Source of the DNA: Ampelomyces quisqualis
Taxonomy: Eukaryota; Ascomycota; Dothideomycetes; Pleosporales; Phaeosphaeriaceae
DNA: 64,000 nucleotides
Assembly: GCA_018398575.1 (NCBI GenBank)
Contig: JAGTXZ010000014.1
Coordinates: 1,116,001 to 1,180,000, forward strand
Reading direction: 5' to 3'
In this document: positions 11,770-22,398 of the stretch, piece by piece
Layout: each line of letters starts with the position of its first letter
How positions within the stretch are numbered: position 1 is the stretch's first letter
Notes under the pieces: model-generated
What the model was told of the DNA's origin: nothing
Seen by the model: only the letters and a program-made list of their open reading frames with translations
Databases searched by the model: none
Program-made: the position numbers and the translations under genes

Positions 11770-12715
11770 TCAACCATTGACAATAGTACCACCATTAGCA
11801 TGGATAGTCTGTCCACTAATCGAGCTGCTATCATTACTCGCCAAAAACACAAAGCACGTCGCAATCTCACTCGGCTGGCTCGGCCTGCCAATCGGTGCAG
11901 TAAACTGCTTGATTGCCTCGTCGTTCATAGTCGCCGGAATGAGCGGTGTCCAAACAGGTCCTGGCGCAACAGCATTGACACGAATGCCCTTTCCAACATA
12001 CTGGTTCGACAGGCCGCGTGTGAAGGAGATGATGGCGCCCTTGGTAGAAGTGTAGTCGAGCAGATCTGGGCGACCGACGTATGCGTTGATGGAAGCGTTG
12101 TTTATGATGGTCGAGCCCTTCTTCATGTGTGGGAGCGTGTACTTTGAGAGGAAGAAGAAAGGGTGGATATTTGTGTTGAAGGTTTTCAACCATTGGTCTT
12201 CAGACAGGTCCTTGATGTCTTCAACCATCATCTGGTAGGCGTGGTTGTTGACGAGTATATCGATGCCTCCCATCTTCTTGACTGCCTCCTCTACGACCTT
12301 TTTGCAATTCTCACTCGATGTCAGATCGGTAGCGTATGTATAGCACTTTTGGCCCTTTTCTTCGACAAGCTTGACGGTTTCTTGGGCGTCCTTTTCTTCT
12401 TCGGGTAGGTATGCGATGAAGCTGTCTGCGCCCTCCATGGCGTAGAGAACGGCAATTGAACGGCCGATGCCAGAGTCTCCGCCTGTGATGAGAGCTTTCT
12501 TGCCCTGGAGCTTACCAGCGGCTTTGTAGAGTTCGCGGCCACCGTCAGCGGTAGGAAGGTGATCGACTTGTGGGAGAGGGTCCATGAATTTTTGCCATCC
12601 TGGCACTTTCTGGTGCTGGATTTCGGGCTGGAAGCCTGGAGTGAAGTTAGTGTGTTGTACAAGGAGCGACTTGATTGAGCCTGCCTTGCTCGAATGGGCC
12701 TTTGTCAGACGACAT
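11770..12715 (-). CDS. Short-chain dehydrogenase/reductase (stress-type SDR)
   Basis: Classical SDR using NAD(P)H. Visible motifs are the Rossmann glycine loop TGGDSGIGR, NNHAYQ in place of NNAG, the catalytic Ser in NNASIN, YTSTKGA with the catalytic Tyr and Lys, and PGPVWTPLIPATM with a C-terminal SISGQTIHANGG. The N-terminal extension QPEIQHQKVPGWQKFMDPLPQVDHLP links it to the large fungal/bacterial SDR group of general-stress dehydrogenases; the substrate cannot be read from sequence. The main exon is open from 11770 to about 12660. A start exon (MSSDKGPFEQGRLN) begins at 12715, but the splice is unresolved: either a 25-nt or a 43-nt intron would join the frames, and both are atypical. 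Confidence 0.85.
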
Positions 12716-13807
12716 TGTGTTTTGTGGTATCTGGTAGTTAATTTGGGAAAACTAAAAGTACGAGTGAGTCCCTGGTAGTTCTGGAAATCCCGTGTTTATC
12801 ACTCCATGCAGAACTTTTATAGATGACATGATGTTTTATTCGTGACATCACAACGCAGTCATTGCAGCGAAAGGTGGAACAAGCGCGTTGGAGCGTGATA
12901 GATTCGATCGATCATTCACATTTGAGCAGGTCATATATCTAGACGTGCATTCCAATTTCAAGCAACAGCTGGTCGGCGCTTTTTGTTTGCTAAGAGCGTG
13001 AGAGCCTTTTCAGCCCCATCCGTCCTGAAACGCACGGTCATACGACCAGCTACAATACTTGAATACCTCTCGTTCGCACGGCAGAAAACGTGGAACATGA
13101 CGAGCTAAGCCAGAGCACTGCCACTACCTAGCCGCATGAACAATTGACCTGAGACGACCGTTTACAAAAGACCCCGCGACAAACCCTCCGCACGACGTCA
13201 TCACGAAAGCACGAGTCGCAACACCTGCCTTCAGTAGCAGAATTCGGGCAGCCGGCACGCTTGCTCCATTTACTTCAACTTTCTTGCGCAACATCATCTT
13301 CTTACCAGGTTGATCCTCTGATGACGAAACGTGAAGCTATTCCCAGCCTCCGCCATGCCGCTACGTCATTTCCTCAAAAAGCAGGGTCCAACCCAGCGCT
13401 AATCCTCATCAAGCTGGGGGTGGACAGTACCTACGATTAGTACCATATAACTTCTCCCTTAATAATAGCCAGCAACGAAGTCTGTCCCTGGGAACCTTGT
13501 CGGAGAAGCCGCTGGGACCTGCAAAGGCGTGCGTCATGCGCCACGCGCACACAGTGAATGGTGTGAACAGGACCCTGCATGACGTATCCTCGTCTTACGA
13601 AGTGATGATCTTGTATGGAAACGGTGGCTTGGGGGTATGAATCTTGTTTTCCCAGGGTCTCGAGAAGAAAGGTATAAGATGAGGGCGAATATCGCCTTGG
13701 GGATACTTCATCACCACAACTTCGAGACTTCAAACCTAGCTGCAACAAGCACAACAATCAACCATCAACTACCACTCATAGCACCGCTTCAACCAAAATC
13801 TTCCATC
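12716..13807. other. Intergenic, no gene seen
   Basis: About 1.1 kb with no supported gene. A reverse frame at 13437-13757 has no recognisable features and overlaps the promoter side of the next gene. The stretch from about 13700 to 13807 is CA-rich and looks like the 5' leader of the small basic protein. Confidence 0.45.
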
Positions 13808-14233
13808 ATGCCTCTCACATCATCCCGCCGCACCGTTGCTCCCCACACTACTCGTACCACCCGCTCCAGTGCCCGCCCTAGTCTCAAGACCCGTCTTCTC
13901 GGCGGAGGCCGCAAGACACACGCCACCCGTGCGCCGGCAACAACTACTACAACCACTACCACCAAGACTGTTCGCACGACGGGAGGACGCTACCATGGCC
14001 ATGCTGCCACTGCCGCGCCGGTACATCACCACAAGCGCCATGCCACCATGGGCGACAAGGTGTCTGGTGCGCTCATGAAGTTGAGGGGAAGCTTGACCAG
14101 GAGGCCCGGTCTCAAGGTATGTAACATTGACTTTAGGGGTGACAATGGCTAATAGATGCTAACAAAACTACAGGCTGCTGGCACTCGCCGTATGCACGGA
14201 ACTGATGGACGCAATGCGCGTCGTGTCTACTAG
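13808..14233 (+). CDS. Small basic conserved fungal protein
   Basis: Exons 13808-14116 and 14174-14233 around a 57-nt intron (GTATGT to CTACAG with GCTAACA branch site), 122 residues. The N-terminal two thirds is Arg/Thr/Ala-rich with a run of threonines and is probably disordered. The conserved part is the C-terminus: MGDKVSGALMKLRGSLTRRPGLK, then AAGTRRMHGTDGRNARRVY, which spans the splice site; this supports the intron because reading through ends at once. I know this Gly-Thr-Arg-Arg-Met-His-Gly-Thr-Asp-Gly tail from many ascomycete hypothetical proteins. No function is established to my knowledge, and strongly basic composition fits nucleic-acid association only as a guess. Confidence 0.85.
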
Positions 14234-14586
14234 AAGTAGACTGTGACCTAGTTTGTGACTCAGTAATTGTTTTGTGATTGAGTGTTTTGGTGCAAAGCAT
14301 TGTACGATATATTGGACGATACCCATGAGTTGAGCGATTAGTAATTGAGACCTTATTCCAAATATTGTAAGACTACACCCACATGACAATTGAACGTGAT
14401 TGTGATACAGTCCTTACGTCTAGTCTTCAGCACCGAGCATTGAGCGGGAACTTCGCCTCAAACCTTATGCCCCGCGCATTAAGATGTGCGAACAGTCAGC
14501 TCCCCACCGAACATCTTCCCGACCTTGTACACATTCCTTGGTCGTGGCAGCCGGCCGTTGATCTGCTGTTCGTCAGTCATCAGGGT
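14234..14586. other. Convergent intergenic region
   Basis: Three-prime ends of the small basic protein and of the PHD/forkhead gene face each other here. Nothing beyond untranslated sequence is visible. Confidence 0.45.
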
Positions 14587-17500
14587 TCACTGTTTCACGT
14601 TCTGAGGACATACAAGAGTTCCATCTCGAAATGCCAGCTCGGTATGACCATCGTTCATTGGTATAATGTTGTCTGGCAGATCGAATAACTCCCTCAGCGA
14701 GCGTCTTCCCTCTTCGTCCAAGTCCATATCCTCATCTTGGTCACTGGTCGCCTGTTGCTCTGTCATTGCGGATCGAATAGGTTTCCATGCTCCATTGCTC
14801 TCATCGTGAATATCTGCTAGAGCATGACGCCGCTTGTGTGCAAGACGATAGTCTGAACCAAAGTACTTCTTCCTTGATGGTCTTGCTTTGATCTGGGCGA
14901 CCTTTTCTGCCTTCTCGGTATGCGACATGGTGTCGATGGATGGCAGACCAAGCGCATATACATTGTGAAACGAGGTCTCCTTTGTAGTGCTCATGACAGA
15001 TCCGAGTGTGCCGACTTGCTGGTGAGGGGTATCGCGCTGAAAAGGCATGAAGGAAGTGTCTTCTTCTGCTCGGCGGATCCGAGCATTCGGGATGTGGCCC
15101 TTAGCTTCCATGTTCGATCCTGACTGCTCTCGTACCACTGGTGATATTGGTCCAGGTGTGGGGCACCACTTCATCTCTGCAGCACTCGATCTGTGCGCCT
15201 CTGGACCGATGATTGGATCTGCTTGCGTCGTCGACAGTGGGTGAGGAAGCGACGGAGCACTTTTCTTCGCCCAGCCTATTGGCATTCGATTGGGTTTGCG
15301 TTTGCTCTCGTCCACTACAATCTTCTGCTCAGCTTCCAACGATGTAGGACGAGATTTCGGTGCGGCGCAGAACTCTGGATGCTCTTGCTCAAATCGTGTT
15401 TTAAAGGCGACGCTGCTGAAGCCATAGAGTTTCTTACTCCCCTGGGCTCCATGAATTTTCTTCCCATCGAACTCGTCGAACCTTGAAAGGCAGGCTTGTA
15501 CGTTTCTCTCCCATCTCCCCTCCCCGACTTTCAGTGATGGAAACGTCCGAGCTATCCATAGAAGGATCTGCGAAGTTGTCATGCGTGACCCATTGCCAGA
15601 CACAAGAGCTATGCGAGCCAACTGCCGCATGGTATACTGAGTATGGGCATTGGATCTCCCTCGATCCAACGAGGCGCTATGCGTTGCATGAATATCACCA
15701 GATGGCAGCTGTTGGACGTGTTCAAGGTGATTCGATCTTGGCGTGGCAGGTGGCACAGTGATCTGCTCAGATACCGCGGCACTGCCAGGGCATGACCCCT
15801 GGACGTGGCCAGAAGCAGACTCTTGATGGTGACTGCTCACAAATTTGGCCCGATCATTGGATATGGAAGCATGTCGATCTTGGCTACCATCCGGTTGGTC
15901 ACCTTCCCTTTGGCCCTGTTCCACAAGCTGTCGCCCTGGAATGATTTGAGTCGCGCTGACATTAGGCACAACTGTTGCCGGATTTTTTGGGCGAATTCCA
16001 ACAGTTTGGCTCCCGATGGACGGCTGCGAGACGCGCATCTGGCAGACCATTAGCACCGTGATGTTTAGATCATCTTCATAAAAGCCTAGCGATGTGTCGC
16101 AATGAATCCAATAAGCATCAAGCGTAGTGCCAGGATTCCGAAACCTACTTTCTTTTGTTTAATCTTGATCGTGGAAGCCACCAGTCCGGACTCAAACCAA
16201 GGCATTGGACCTTCACTTGCCGCGGCGTGAAGTGCGGGTGCTTTAATATTGGTAGATGAAGGAGTACTGCCTCCCGGTGCCGATTTTGTAGTAACAGGAG
16301 TTCCACCAGGTGATTCTTGAATTTCCGACTTGCCAGACTCTACAATGCGCGTCCGGTCCCGGCATCTCTGGCTACCATAGGGTCAAAAGAGAAACACATG
16401 TAATAGCTCTGGAGCTTACCATGTAGGCTTGGTACTGCCCTCCTTTGCGAGCAAACGCTGATGTTGACAGACGGAACATAGTACCGTTTTGGAAGCAATT
16501 TTTGCTCTCGGTACTGGCTCGATAAGCATAGAGTCATCGCGTTGTGGTGATGCCCAACTTGCACCACCCCGTAGGTGCGGTGCTGGACTTGAGATGTTCA
16601 GCTGACTGGACCGTTGTGTGGGCGTATTAGGTACTTCTGTACGCTCTGGTATTTCGACATCCATCTTCGCCCTGGGAAAAGACTTACTTATGACCCTGCG
16701 TGTATCAGTCAACGTCTGATAGGGATTTGCATGATCTGTGGAGCCATCCAGCAACGCAATATGCGATAAAGCTGATGCTGGGGCGGTTACATCAAATGTG
16801 ACCACATTCTCTTGATGCACATGGTTGTGGACTCCTCCACTGCGGTGGTCGTGATTATCTGAATGTTTGCGCAACGATTTCTGCTCATGGCGAGCTGGTG
16901 ATAAATCTGGCACGGATTCCTCGATAATTATGAGTCCTTTCTGTGATTCTGGAACCCGCGGTTGTACATAGACAGAAGGTTGTGGCGCAGGGGGCGTATA
17001 CCTTATGCTATGGAGGCCCGAAGATATTGGAAAGGCGTCAGAAGTGAAGCTACTGGATGTTGGGGGCTTTGAGGTGCGTCTTGATCCGTCACTCAAACAT
17101 TCAAAGCATTGCCAATCCCGTCTTGTCTCGTCAGTTGCAATTAACCAAATCAGATATGACTGGCACTCACGCAGCTACTCCTTCGCTGAGTGAAGGTCTG
17201 CGACAGCTGTCGTGGTAATGTGTTTGACATACAGAACAACTAATGATTGGATTATATGTGACATTCGTAGTTTTTGAACATGCTCGACACTTGGGCTTGG
17301 TTTTGGATACTGAGATTGCACGAGAACTCGACCCAGTCACGCTCTTACTGAGACTGCGGTTCTGGTTCTGATCCTGGTCACTGACTGCTTGCGAGTTTGC
17401 AGAGTGTGAAGTCGGAAAGGGATGTTTGGGCCGCACAGTGTCGTCAAAGAGGGTGACTTTTGCTGTGGGCTTTGGGGTAGTAATACTACTGCGCCTTCGC

Positions 17501-17748
17501 TCAGTCAGCACCGACTGACAGTAAGAGCAACAGGCGCCTGACCTACACGATACCTCTTCTTTGGAAAATGAAGAGTGTGACGGCCCAGCCGTGGGCCTTG
17601 ACCTATTTGGGAGCGAATGGCTGGTTTCGGGGCCGGTGCGCTGCCTCCTCAAGGGCGGCGGCGATATCTGCCGTGATGCATGCCCGCGATCAGTGCCAGG
17701 ATCATTGAATTTGCCGCTCCGATCCCATGAGTGACTCTTTTCACCCAT
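14587..17748 (-). CDS. PHD-finger plus forkhead-like winged-helix regulator
   Basis: Four exons: 17171-17748, 16420-17121, 16149-16371 and 14587-16038, 984 residues; introns are 49, 48 and 110 nt with GTGAGT, GTAAGC and GTAGGT donors. Exon 1 ends inside a zinc finger, CRACSKTTNVTYNPIISCSVC with HYHDSC, completed by WQCFECL in exon 2: a PHD-type Cys4-His-Cys3 pattern. A second zinc pair, CSVCQHQRLL then CQRC, is split by intron 2. The last exon carries a winged helix (YTMRQLARIALVSGNGSRM, QILLWIARTFPSLKVGEGRW, FDGKKIHGAQGSKKLYGF) of the fungal forkhead-like type. A nuclear chromatin reader/DNA binder is inferred. An extra in-phase 5' exon (18080-18206, MSLPGSPPSLLALS) joined by a 329-nt intron would extend it to about 1027 residues. 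Confidence 0.85.
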
Positions 17749-18421
17749 CGCTGAAGGGCTGTACTAGACGTTGTGATGTGGTTTGCATCAATTTTGACCT
17801 AATGTTCCATGTTTAAATTAGTAGGTGTATTTGCGAACAGTCGGATGTGGTGGAGAGAGAAGAGCGCATCAGGTCTTCTGTGAAGACTTGTAATTTGGCA
17901 GCATTTCGCGTGTTGGAGGTTTCCACTTCGGTCCTGAGCAAGCAGGTACCCGTGGGTATCTACTCGCATCGGAAGGAAAACCATGCAGGTTTCAGCGATC
18001 TAACCTTTTACCAAATAGTCATCATGCGATACAATGGCTCGAAGTGAGCTCTGGCGAATACGGACCGCGACATACGTACCAATATCACCGGAATCCCTGA
18101 CTGGTACAGCGTTGTTCGTGCTCGTTCGCACCAATCGTGGTGAGGTGCTGTTTCCTTGTTCCGTGGAAAGAGCAAGTAGTGACGGAGGTGACCCGGGCAA
18201 GGACATATCAGCTACAGGGCGATGGGTGGGTGTGTTCAAGTTTTGTGGCGATAGTCAGGTTACATAGCGTGTGAAGTAGGTGGTAGGGGCGAGGCGCGCT
18301 TGTCGTTAATCACGTGCCAAATCGCGGCGTGGGGCAGACGCATGTGTCCTCAGGCAAATGCTCTTGGGCACAACAAGCCCGCGACGTGTGCGAAGAAGTT
18401 GCAGAGAATAAAAATACAGCC
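17749..18421. other. Divergent promoter region, possible extra 5' exon
   Basis: Between the PHD/forkhead gene and the SCY1-like gene. It contains the candidate upstream coding exon at 18080-18206 on the reverse strand, ending at a GTACGT donor, and a CACGTG palindrome at 18311-18316 about 105 bp ahead of the SCY1-like start. Confidence 0.45.
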
Positions 18422-20947
18422 ATGGACTTCCTCAAGTCTGCGGTCGCGTCGGCAATTTCCAAAGGGCCGGCCTTTGGTTACACGTTTGGAGACCGCGTGG
18501 ACCTCAACGACTCCATCTGGACACTGCACAACGGCACAAAGCGAGTATGGCCCGGGTGTCTACATACATGTGAAAAGACATAGCTAACATAAATCTGCCA
18601 GGAAGACGGCTCAAAATGTAGCATATTTGCCTTTGACATCACCGCGAATAAGTCCAGACTACCCCTCGCCCGCAATGCGCTCCGCAAGCTACGTACCCTG
18701 CGGCACCCCGGCGTCGTGAAAGTGCTAGACACCGTAGAGACCGAGACGTACATCTACATTGCCACTGAACGGTTACATCCGCTCAGCTGGCATGTCAAGC
18801 GGAAGAGCTTGACAGAAGAGACGGCCAAATGGGGCCTACACAACATCGCCAAGACACTCAAGTTCGTGAACGCGGATGCTGCGTCCATACATGGCTGCAT
18901 TCGACCGGCATCGATATTCTTCAGTGAAAGCGGGGAGTGGAAACTTGGTGGATTCGACGCATTGAGTTCGGTTAAAGAAGACGACTCTGTGCTCCCTACA
19001 TATGCCAGCTTGATACCTGATGCGGGACGCTACATGGCGCCAGAGGTCTCCAAAGGCGGATGGGAAGTCATCAAGCAGAACCCCACACCTGCAGTGGACG
19101 CCTACCACTTTGGCGTCCTGATCTTCGAGGTCTTCAATGGCAGCTATAACAGTAGCGACCAACTCGTGCAGATGAAGAGCATACCACCTAGCATGCATCA
19201 ATCCTACAAGCGACTGTTGAACCCAAGCCCCAAGGCACGTATGAGCGTCGGCCAGTTCCTCGATCAGGGCAGACGGTTGGGAGGCTTCTTTCAGACACCC
19301 TTGATTCAGGTCACGGAAGACATTGACAATCTTGGCTTGAAAGCGGAGAAAGAGCGAAACGAGCTGCTAGAGTACGTTGATATGAGGGCATGTTCGTGAA
19401 TCGCACAGCACTGATGTCAACCAGAAAGCTAGACGAGGTAGCAGACGACTTCCCTGCGGATTACTTCAAGATGAAGGTCTTACCCGAACTGTTGAAGTCA
19501 GTTGAATTTGGTGGTGGTGGCGCCAAAGTTTTCAGCACAGTCATGCAGATTGGCCAAAAGCTGTCTGATGATGAGTACGAAACTCAGATAACGCCGGTTG
19601 TTGTGCGATTGTTTGCGAACCCTGACCGAGGGATACGTGTCTGTCTGCTGGACAATTTGCCGTTGATGATTGATCACCTTCCGCAGAAGATTGTGAACGA
19701 CAAGATCTTCCCTCAAATGGTGAGTATCTCTTGCGAAAGTCATGTACCGGTGCTGATTCATGATACAGGTTACTGGCTTCTCGGATGTCGCTCCCGTAGT
19801 TCGGGAGCAAACCGTCAAAGCTGTACTCACCATGGTACCGAAATTATCGGATCGCGTGATCAACGGCGAACTCCTCAGGCACCTTGCAAAGACGGCGAAC
19901 GATGAGCAGCCGGGCATTCGAACGAACACAACCATATGTCTAGGCAAAATAGCCCGAAACCTGGGCTCCAGCAGCCGTGCCAAAGTCCTGTCAGCTGCGT
20001 TCGCACGCTCATTACGCGATCCTTTTGTACATGCACGTAATGCCGCCCTCATGGCTCTTGCTGCAACCGCCGACCTTTTCAGTGAAGAGGATTGCGCTTC
20101 GAAACTTCTTCCCATCATGTGCCCCTCGCTTGTCGACAAGGAGAAGATGGTCCGAGATCAGGCTCAAAAGAGCGTCGATATCTACATGACGCGCATTCGA
20201 AAGTTTGCAGCTTCGATGCCCGATAGCGTCCTACCGGCGCCGGGTTTCACCGCTGGAGGCGCTGCAGCGCCGCGCATGGGAACCCCTGCTAACGACACAT
20301 CATGGGCCGGGTGGGCGATCTCGAGCTTCACAAACAAGCTGGCAGCCACAAGTGGAGAGATAGGAGCAGGCTCAACATCCAATAGCACTGCAGACCAACG
20401 GTCATCGTCTGTACCTCCGCCGACGACGACAAGCAAGCCGCCAGTGCCACTCGCATCGAAGCCTGGGATGCAATTACACACGACGAGGAGCTCGACTACC
20501 ACCCCTACAGTCATATATCCCGATGCTGCAACAACGTTCGATGACGAGGCTGAAGACTTCAATAACGACTGGGGCGGTTTTGCTGATGATGATACCAAGA
20601 CCGAACAGCCTGCACAACAAGAAGATGAAGATGCTTGGGGTGCGTCATCCGTGTCGAAGCCTGCTTCGACAAGCACATACGATGACAAGGGTGAGCCAGA
20701 TTTCGCAGGCTGGCTAGCAGCGCAATCGCAAGGCAAAAGGTCGTTGAATAGCCCGCTGCCAAAGGGATTGAGCAAAGCGTCGACGACGACCCAAGGTACG
20801 AAATCGACGCGGCCAGTGATTGGAGGACGGTCAAGCACGACAGGTTCGGCATCGAGGAAAGTGACTGTGGTAGCGAAGAAGGAAGTCAAGAAGGAAGAAG
20901 CGAAAGCAAAAGAAGACGAAGAAGAAGGATGGGGAGATGCATGGTGA
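18422..20947 (+). CDS. SCY1-family pseudokinase (Cex1/SCYL1-like)
   Basis: Exons 18422-18544, 18602-19371, 19425-19719 and 19769-20947, 788 residues; all introns are GT-AG and close the frame exactly. The N-terminal kinase-like domain lacks catalytic signatures: GCIRPASIF stands where the HRD loop would be and GEWKLGGFDAL replaces DFG, the pattern of SCYL1/Cex1. It is followed by HEAT-like helices (ITPVVVRLFANPDRGIRV, QTVKAVLTMVPKLSDRVING, GIRTNTTICLGKIARNL). The tail is Ser/Thr-rich with acidic Trp motifs (NNDWGGFADDD, EDAWGAS) and ends in a Lys/Glu stretch and GWGDAW. Known relatives act in COPI-dependent Golgi trafficking and nuclear tRNA export. Intact. Confidence 0.93.
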
Positions 20948-21019
20948 TGCTGCCGTCGTGAAGATCGATAGGCAATGTATGCATGGCGATGGCGTTTCCA
21001 TGATATTTCTACGAGCTTG

Positions 21020-22132
21020 TCAAGCTGTTGCCGTGAGCTTCTGCATCAAGTTTGCATTCCCCATACCCTTGTTTTGCTCGGCCAAGGTGCCTTGGCGCTT
21101 TCCAGCCACTCTGCCCTCTTGGGTGAGCTTCTGCATCAACTTTGCATTCCCCATGCCCTTCTTTCCCCCGGCAAAGGTGCTTTCCAGCGACGCTCCCCTC
21201 CTCCCATCTTGCATTTGGAACAGGGGATACTTCACGCCTTGCTGTACAAAGAAGCCTTTGGGGGCTGTGAGAGAGTCGTCGGCACCAACTTTGCGTGCGT
21301 CGACAACTTTATGCAAAATGACACGCTCGCCGTCGCGCGTCTCGGCCCAAGGATGGCCGAGGGCGCGCTGCACACGCAGAACATGATCGAGGGTGTGCTT
21401 TCCAAACCCAATCTCTTGATCGCGTGATGACAAGCGGCCCGCATGGGTTGTTGGGCCTTTGTACCATCCGTACCCCTTTGGCGGGACGGGGGCACAATAT
21501 CGCCTAGACTTGATGACGTCGACAAGCATAGATGCGCCGCTTTCAGCCAATTCCTGGGTCAAATCCTGAGCCGTGGCGTCTGGTGCAATGGGTGTTCCTG
21601 GCGGAGGGGTTTGTTTGAGTACCTGGCCGCGGTCGTATTTGTGGGGGTGTAGAGTCTGCACGCTCACGCCCGTGTAGTCATGGCCTTTGAGGATTGCATG
21701 TTGGATGGGCGCGGGGCCGCGGAGGTCAGGGAGTATCGAAGGGTGGAGGTTCAGGCCGCCGTAGGTGGAGAGGGAGAGGATACGGGGTGGGATGAGGAGG
21801 CCAAAGGATACGGCGATGATGAGGGAGATGGGGACGGGGGGTGTCCAGCCGGTGAAGGTGTCGAGTTGGTGGGTGGGCAGCGAGAGGGAGGCGGCGAAGG
21901 GGGCGATGGGGACTTGTCGCAGCGTCTTCAATCCGCGGCCCGTGGGTTTTGCAGGGCGGTGAACGACATGGATGGACTCAATCAGGCCTGGATCCTCATG
22001 GTGGGCCTCGAGCAGTGCGCGGAGAGAGGCGATGCTGAACTGATCCGAGCCACAGAACAGGATGCGCAAGGGCGGCTGGTCTTTCGGCCTCGAGGCAGTG
22101 GAGCGCACGGCAGCGGGCAAGCACCCAAGCAT
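21020..22132 (-). CDS. FMT1: Mitochondrial methionyl-tRNA formyltransferase
   Basis: Formylates Met on initiator tRNA with 10-formyl-THF for mitochondrial translation initiation. Single exon, 370 residues, ATG at 22132. After a short leader (MLGCLPAAVRSTASR) come the Rossmann start RILFCGSDQFSIASL and the hallmark formyl-transfer loop LNLHPSILPDLRGPAPIQHAI, then GVSVQTLHPHKYDRGQVL. The C-terminal half (RALGHPWAETRDGERVILHKV) is the tRNA-binding barrel. The last about 50 residues are unusual: KGMGNAKLMQKLT recurs 30 residues later as KGMGNANLMQKLT, from a 90-bp tandem duplication. Divergent from CCZ1 across a duplicated CACGTG element. Confidence 0.93.
   Translation of the reverse strand: MLGCLPAAVRSTASRPKDQPPLRILFCGSDQFSIASLRALLEAHHEDPGLIESIHVVHRPAKPTGRGLKTLRQVPIAPFAASLSLPTHQLDTFTGWTPPVPISLIIAVSFGLLIPPRILSLSTYGGLNLHPSILPDLRGPAPIQHAILKGHDYTGVSVQTLHPHKYDRGQVLKQTPPPGTPIAPDATAQDLTQELAESGASMLVDVIKSRRYCAPVPPKGYGWYKGPTTHAGRLSSRDQEIGFGKHTLDHVLRVQRALGHPWAETRDGERVILHKVVDARKVGADDSLTAPKGFFVQQGVKYPLFQMQDGRRGASLESTFAGGKKGMGNAKLMQKLTQEGRVAGKRQGTLAEQNKGMGNANLMQKLTATA
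21033..21175. repeat. 90-bp tandem duplication in the FMT1 3' coding end
   Basis: The block starting gtgagcttctgcatcaa at 21033 recurs at 21123 with few changes, a 90-bp (30-codon) in-frame period. Similarity continues past the core (ggccaaggtgcctt versus ggcaaaggtgcttt), so the duplication covers most of a full unit. Confidence 0.85.
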
Positions 22133-22230
22133 GGAAGGCTATGGCAGTCTACGGAGAAGACTGTACAGTGTATATTCGTAGTCTATGTTGGCATGTCGAG
22201 GTTGGGGGTCCGGGCATTCTGTTGTGACGT

Positions 22231-22342
22231 GGGGGCGTGGGGTGGTGGGGTCCCATCACGTGACCGACCGAGTACTCCGAAGTCCGCACGGGGCGTGGGG
22301 ATGGTGGGGTCCCGTCACGTGACCTACTGAGTACTCCAAAGT
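22231..22342. promoter_or_regulatory. Duplicated CACGTG-containing promoter element
   Basis: Two copies of a roughly 52-bp block (22231-22283 and 22290-22342) share gtggggtccc, then TCACGTGAC, then gagtactcc. Each holds one CACGTG palindrome (22257-22262 and 22316-22321). They lie between the divergent starts of FMT1 (22132) and CCZ1 (22399). CACGTG is the core bound by bHLH factors such as Cbf1; a regulatory role here is inferred. Confidence 0.65.
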
Positions 22343-22398
22343 GCCCACTACAGGAAGTACTCTGTACTGTTCGACACGATCTGCACCGGGCATGTGAC

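Noticed and set aside
13304..13321. accaggttgatcctctg, resembling the start of 18S rRNA
   Set aside because: The match is short and the following sequence has no rRNA similarity.
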